Shown here: positions 33,283 to 33,462 of the stretch, piece by piece
How the letters are laid out: every line of letters begins with the position of its first letter
Position numbering within the stretch: position 1 is the first letter of the stretch
DNA from: Sedimenticola sp.
GTDB taxonomy: Bacteria > Pseudomonadota > Gammaproteobacteria > Chromatiales > Chromatiaceae
NCBI GenBank assembly: GCA_026196475.1
Contig: JAPHTA010000087.1
Span: 1-33,462 of the forward strand
Length of the DNA: 33,462 bases
Reading direction: 5' to 3'
Program-made: the position numbers and the translations under genes
Notes under the pieces: model-generated
What the model saw: only the letters and a program-made list of their open reading frames with translations
Databases searched by the model: none
Told to the model about the DNA's origin: nothing

Positions 33283-33462
33283 ATTAGGGTCTGTTAACAC
33301 TAATTTGATTGCCGGCATTACGGCTAAATATGTGCCAATCAGGGTGCGCCAAGCGTGCTTTGTTGGCTCCAAAGGAGCGCGGCGCAAAGCTTACCGCTCC
33401 CTGCTCACGCACCTGACCTACATCCCTGTAGGCCACACAGAGTGGCGCTTTTTTAGCCGCAA
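33283..33462. repeat. Right-edge non-coding, probably repeat-derived sequence
   Basis: There is no gene here. The stretch begins near AGGGTCTGTTAACACTA, a wording typical of insertion-sequence or MITE ends. It contains GCCGGCATTACGGC, and a short exact stem CCTACA-TCCC-TGTAGG (33417-33432). It runs off the window, so its boundaries are unknown. Recognition as a dispersed repeat is from style only. Confidence 0.35.

Noticed and set aside
1-33462. tRNA, rRNA, CRISPR array, prophage or integrase
   Set aside because: No cloverleaf, spaced repeat array, phage gene or recombinase was seen on either strand by eye.

Overview
This window looks like a chromosomal segment of a GC-rich gammaproteobacterium. 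A sulfur-oxidiser or Chromatiales-like lineage is my best guess; the genus cannot be named from sequence alone. The lineage call rests on classic gammaproteobacterial gene order (queG divergent from nnr-tsaE-amiB; orn near rsgA), a full MSHA-type pilus assembly operon, a PhoPQ-type two-component system and a glutathione reductase. No tRNA, rRNA, CRISPR array, transposase or phage gene was seen. The two window edges carry non-coding, repeat-like DNA.

Layout. 1-276: non-coding, with short repeats. 277-3669 (minus): amiB, tsaE and nnr (cell-wall amidase, t6A ATPase, NAD(P)HX repair). 3780-5546 (plus): queG and a small HExxH protein. 5548-6120 (minus): orn. 6198-8784 (plus): an M48 peptidase, a tiny c-type cytochrome and rsgA. 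8797-10149 (minus): gor. 10247-11314 (plus): a DUF2333 membrane protein. 11320-20817 (minus): nine tightly packed genes, mshI, a PilN-like gene, mshJ, K, L, M, N, E and G. They encode the secretin, alignment complex, ATPases and platform of an MSHA-type type IV pilus, but no pilin gene lies in the window. 20939-23874 (minus): a glycine-zipper protein, a PepSY protein, an OmpR/PhoP-like regulator and a PhoQ-like kinase, apparently one operon with a candidate direct-repeat regulator site upstream. 24214-26883 (plus): a large DUF1631 protein and a PilZ protein. 26896-27558 (minus): a lytic transglycosylase. 27950-29771 (plus): a three-gene unit of GNAT acetyltransferase, DUF7931/PLD-like protein and a small secretin-like periplasmic protein. 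29853-30671: an MscS-family channel. 30878-31840: a thioredoxin-fold protein and a Sel1-repeat protein. 31901-33175 (minus): metY, with a dyad next to a plausible promoter. 33176-33462: non-coding, probably repeat-derived at its distal end.

How the genes may work together. A cyclic-di-GMP theme recurs. MshE carries an MshEN-type N-terminus, a known c-di-GMP-binding fold. DUF1631 plus PilZ form a likely effector pair. Orn finishes breakdown of the dinucleotide pGpG. A second theme is envelope maintenance: AmiB, lytic transglycosylase, M48 protease, glycine-zipper/PepSY/PhoPQ and MscS. The least explained parts are the GNAT-DUF7931-mini-secretin unit, the DUF1631-PilZ pair with its inverted-repeat-rich leader, the Met-less mini-cytochrome, and the pilin-less MSHA assembly operon.
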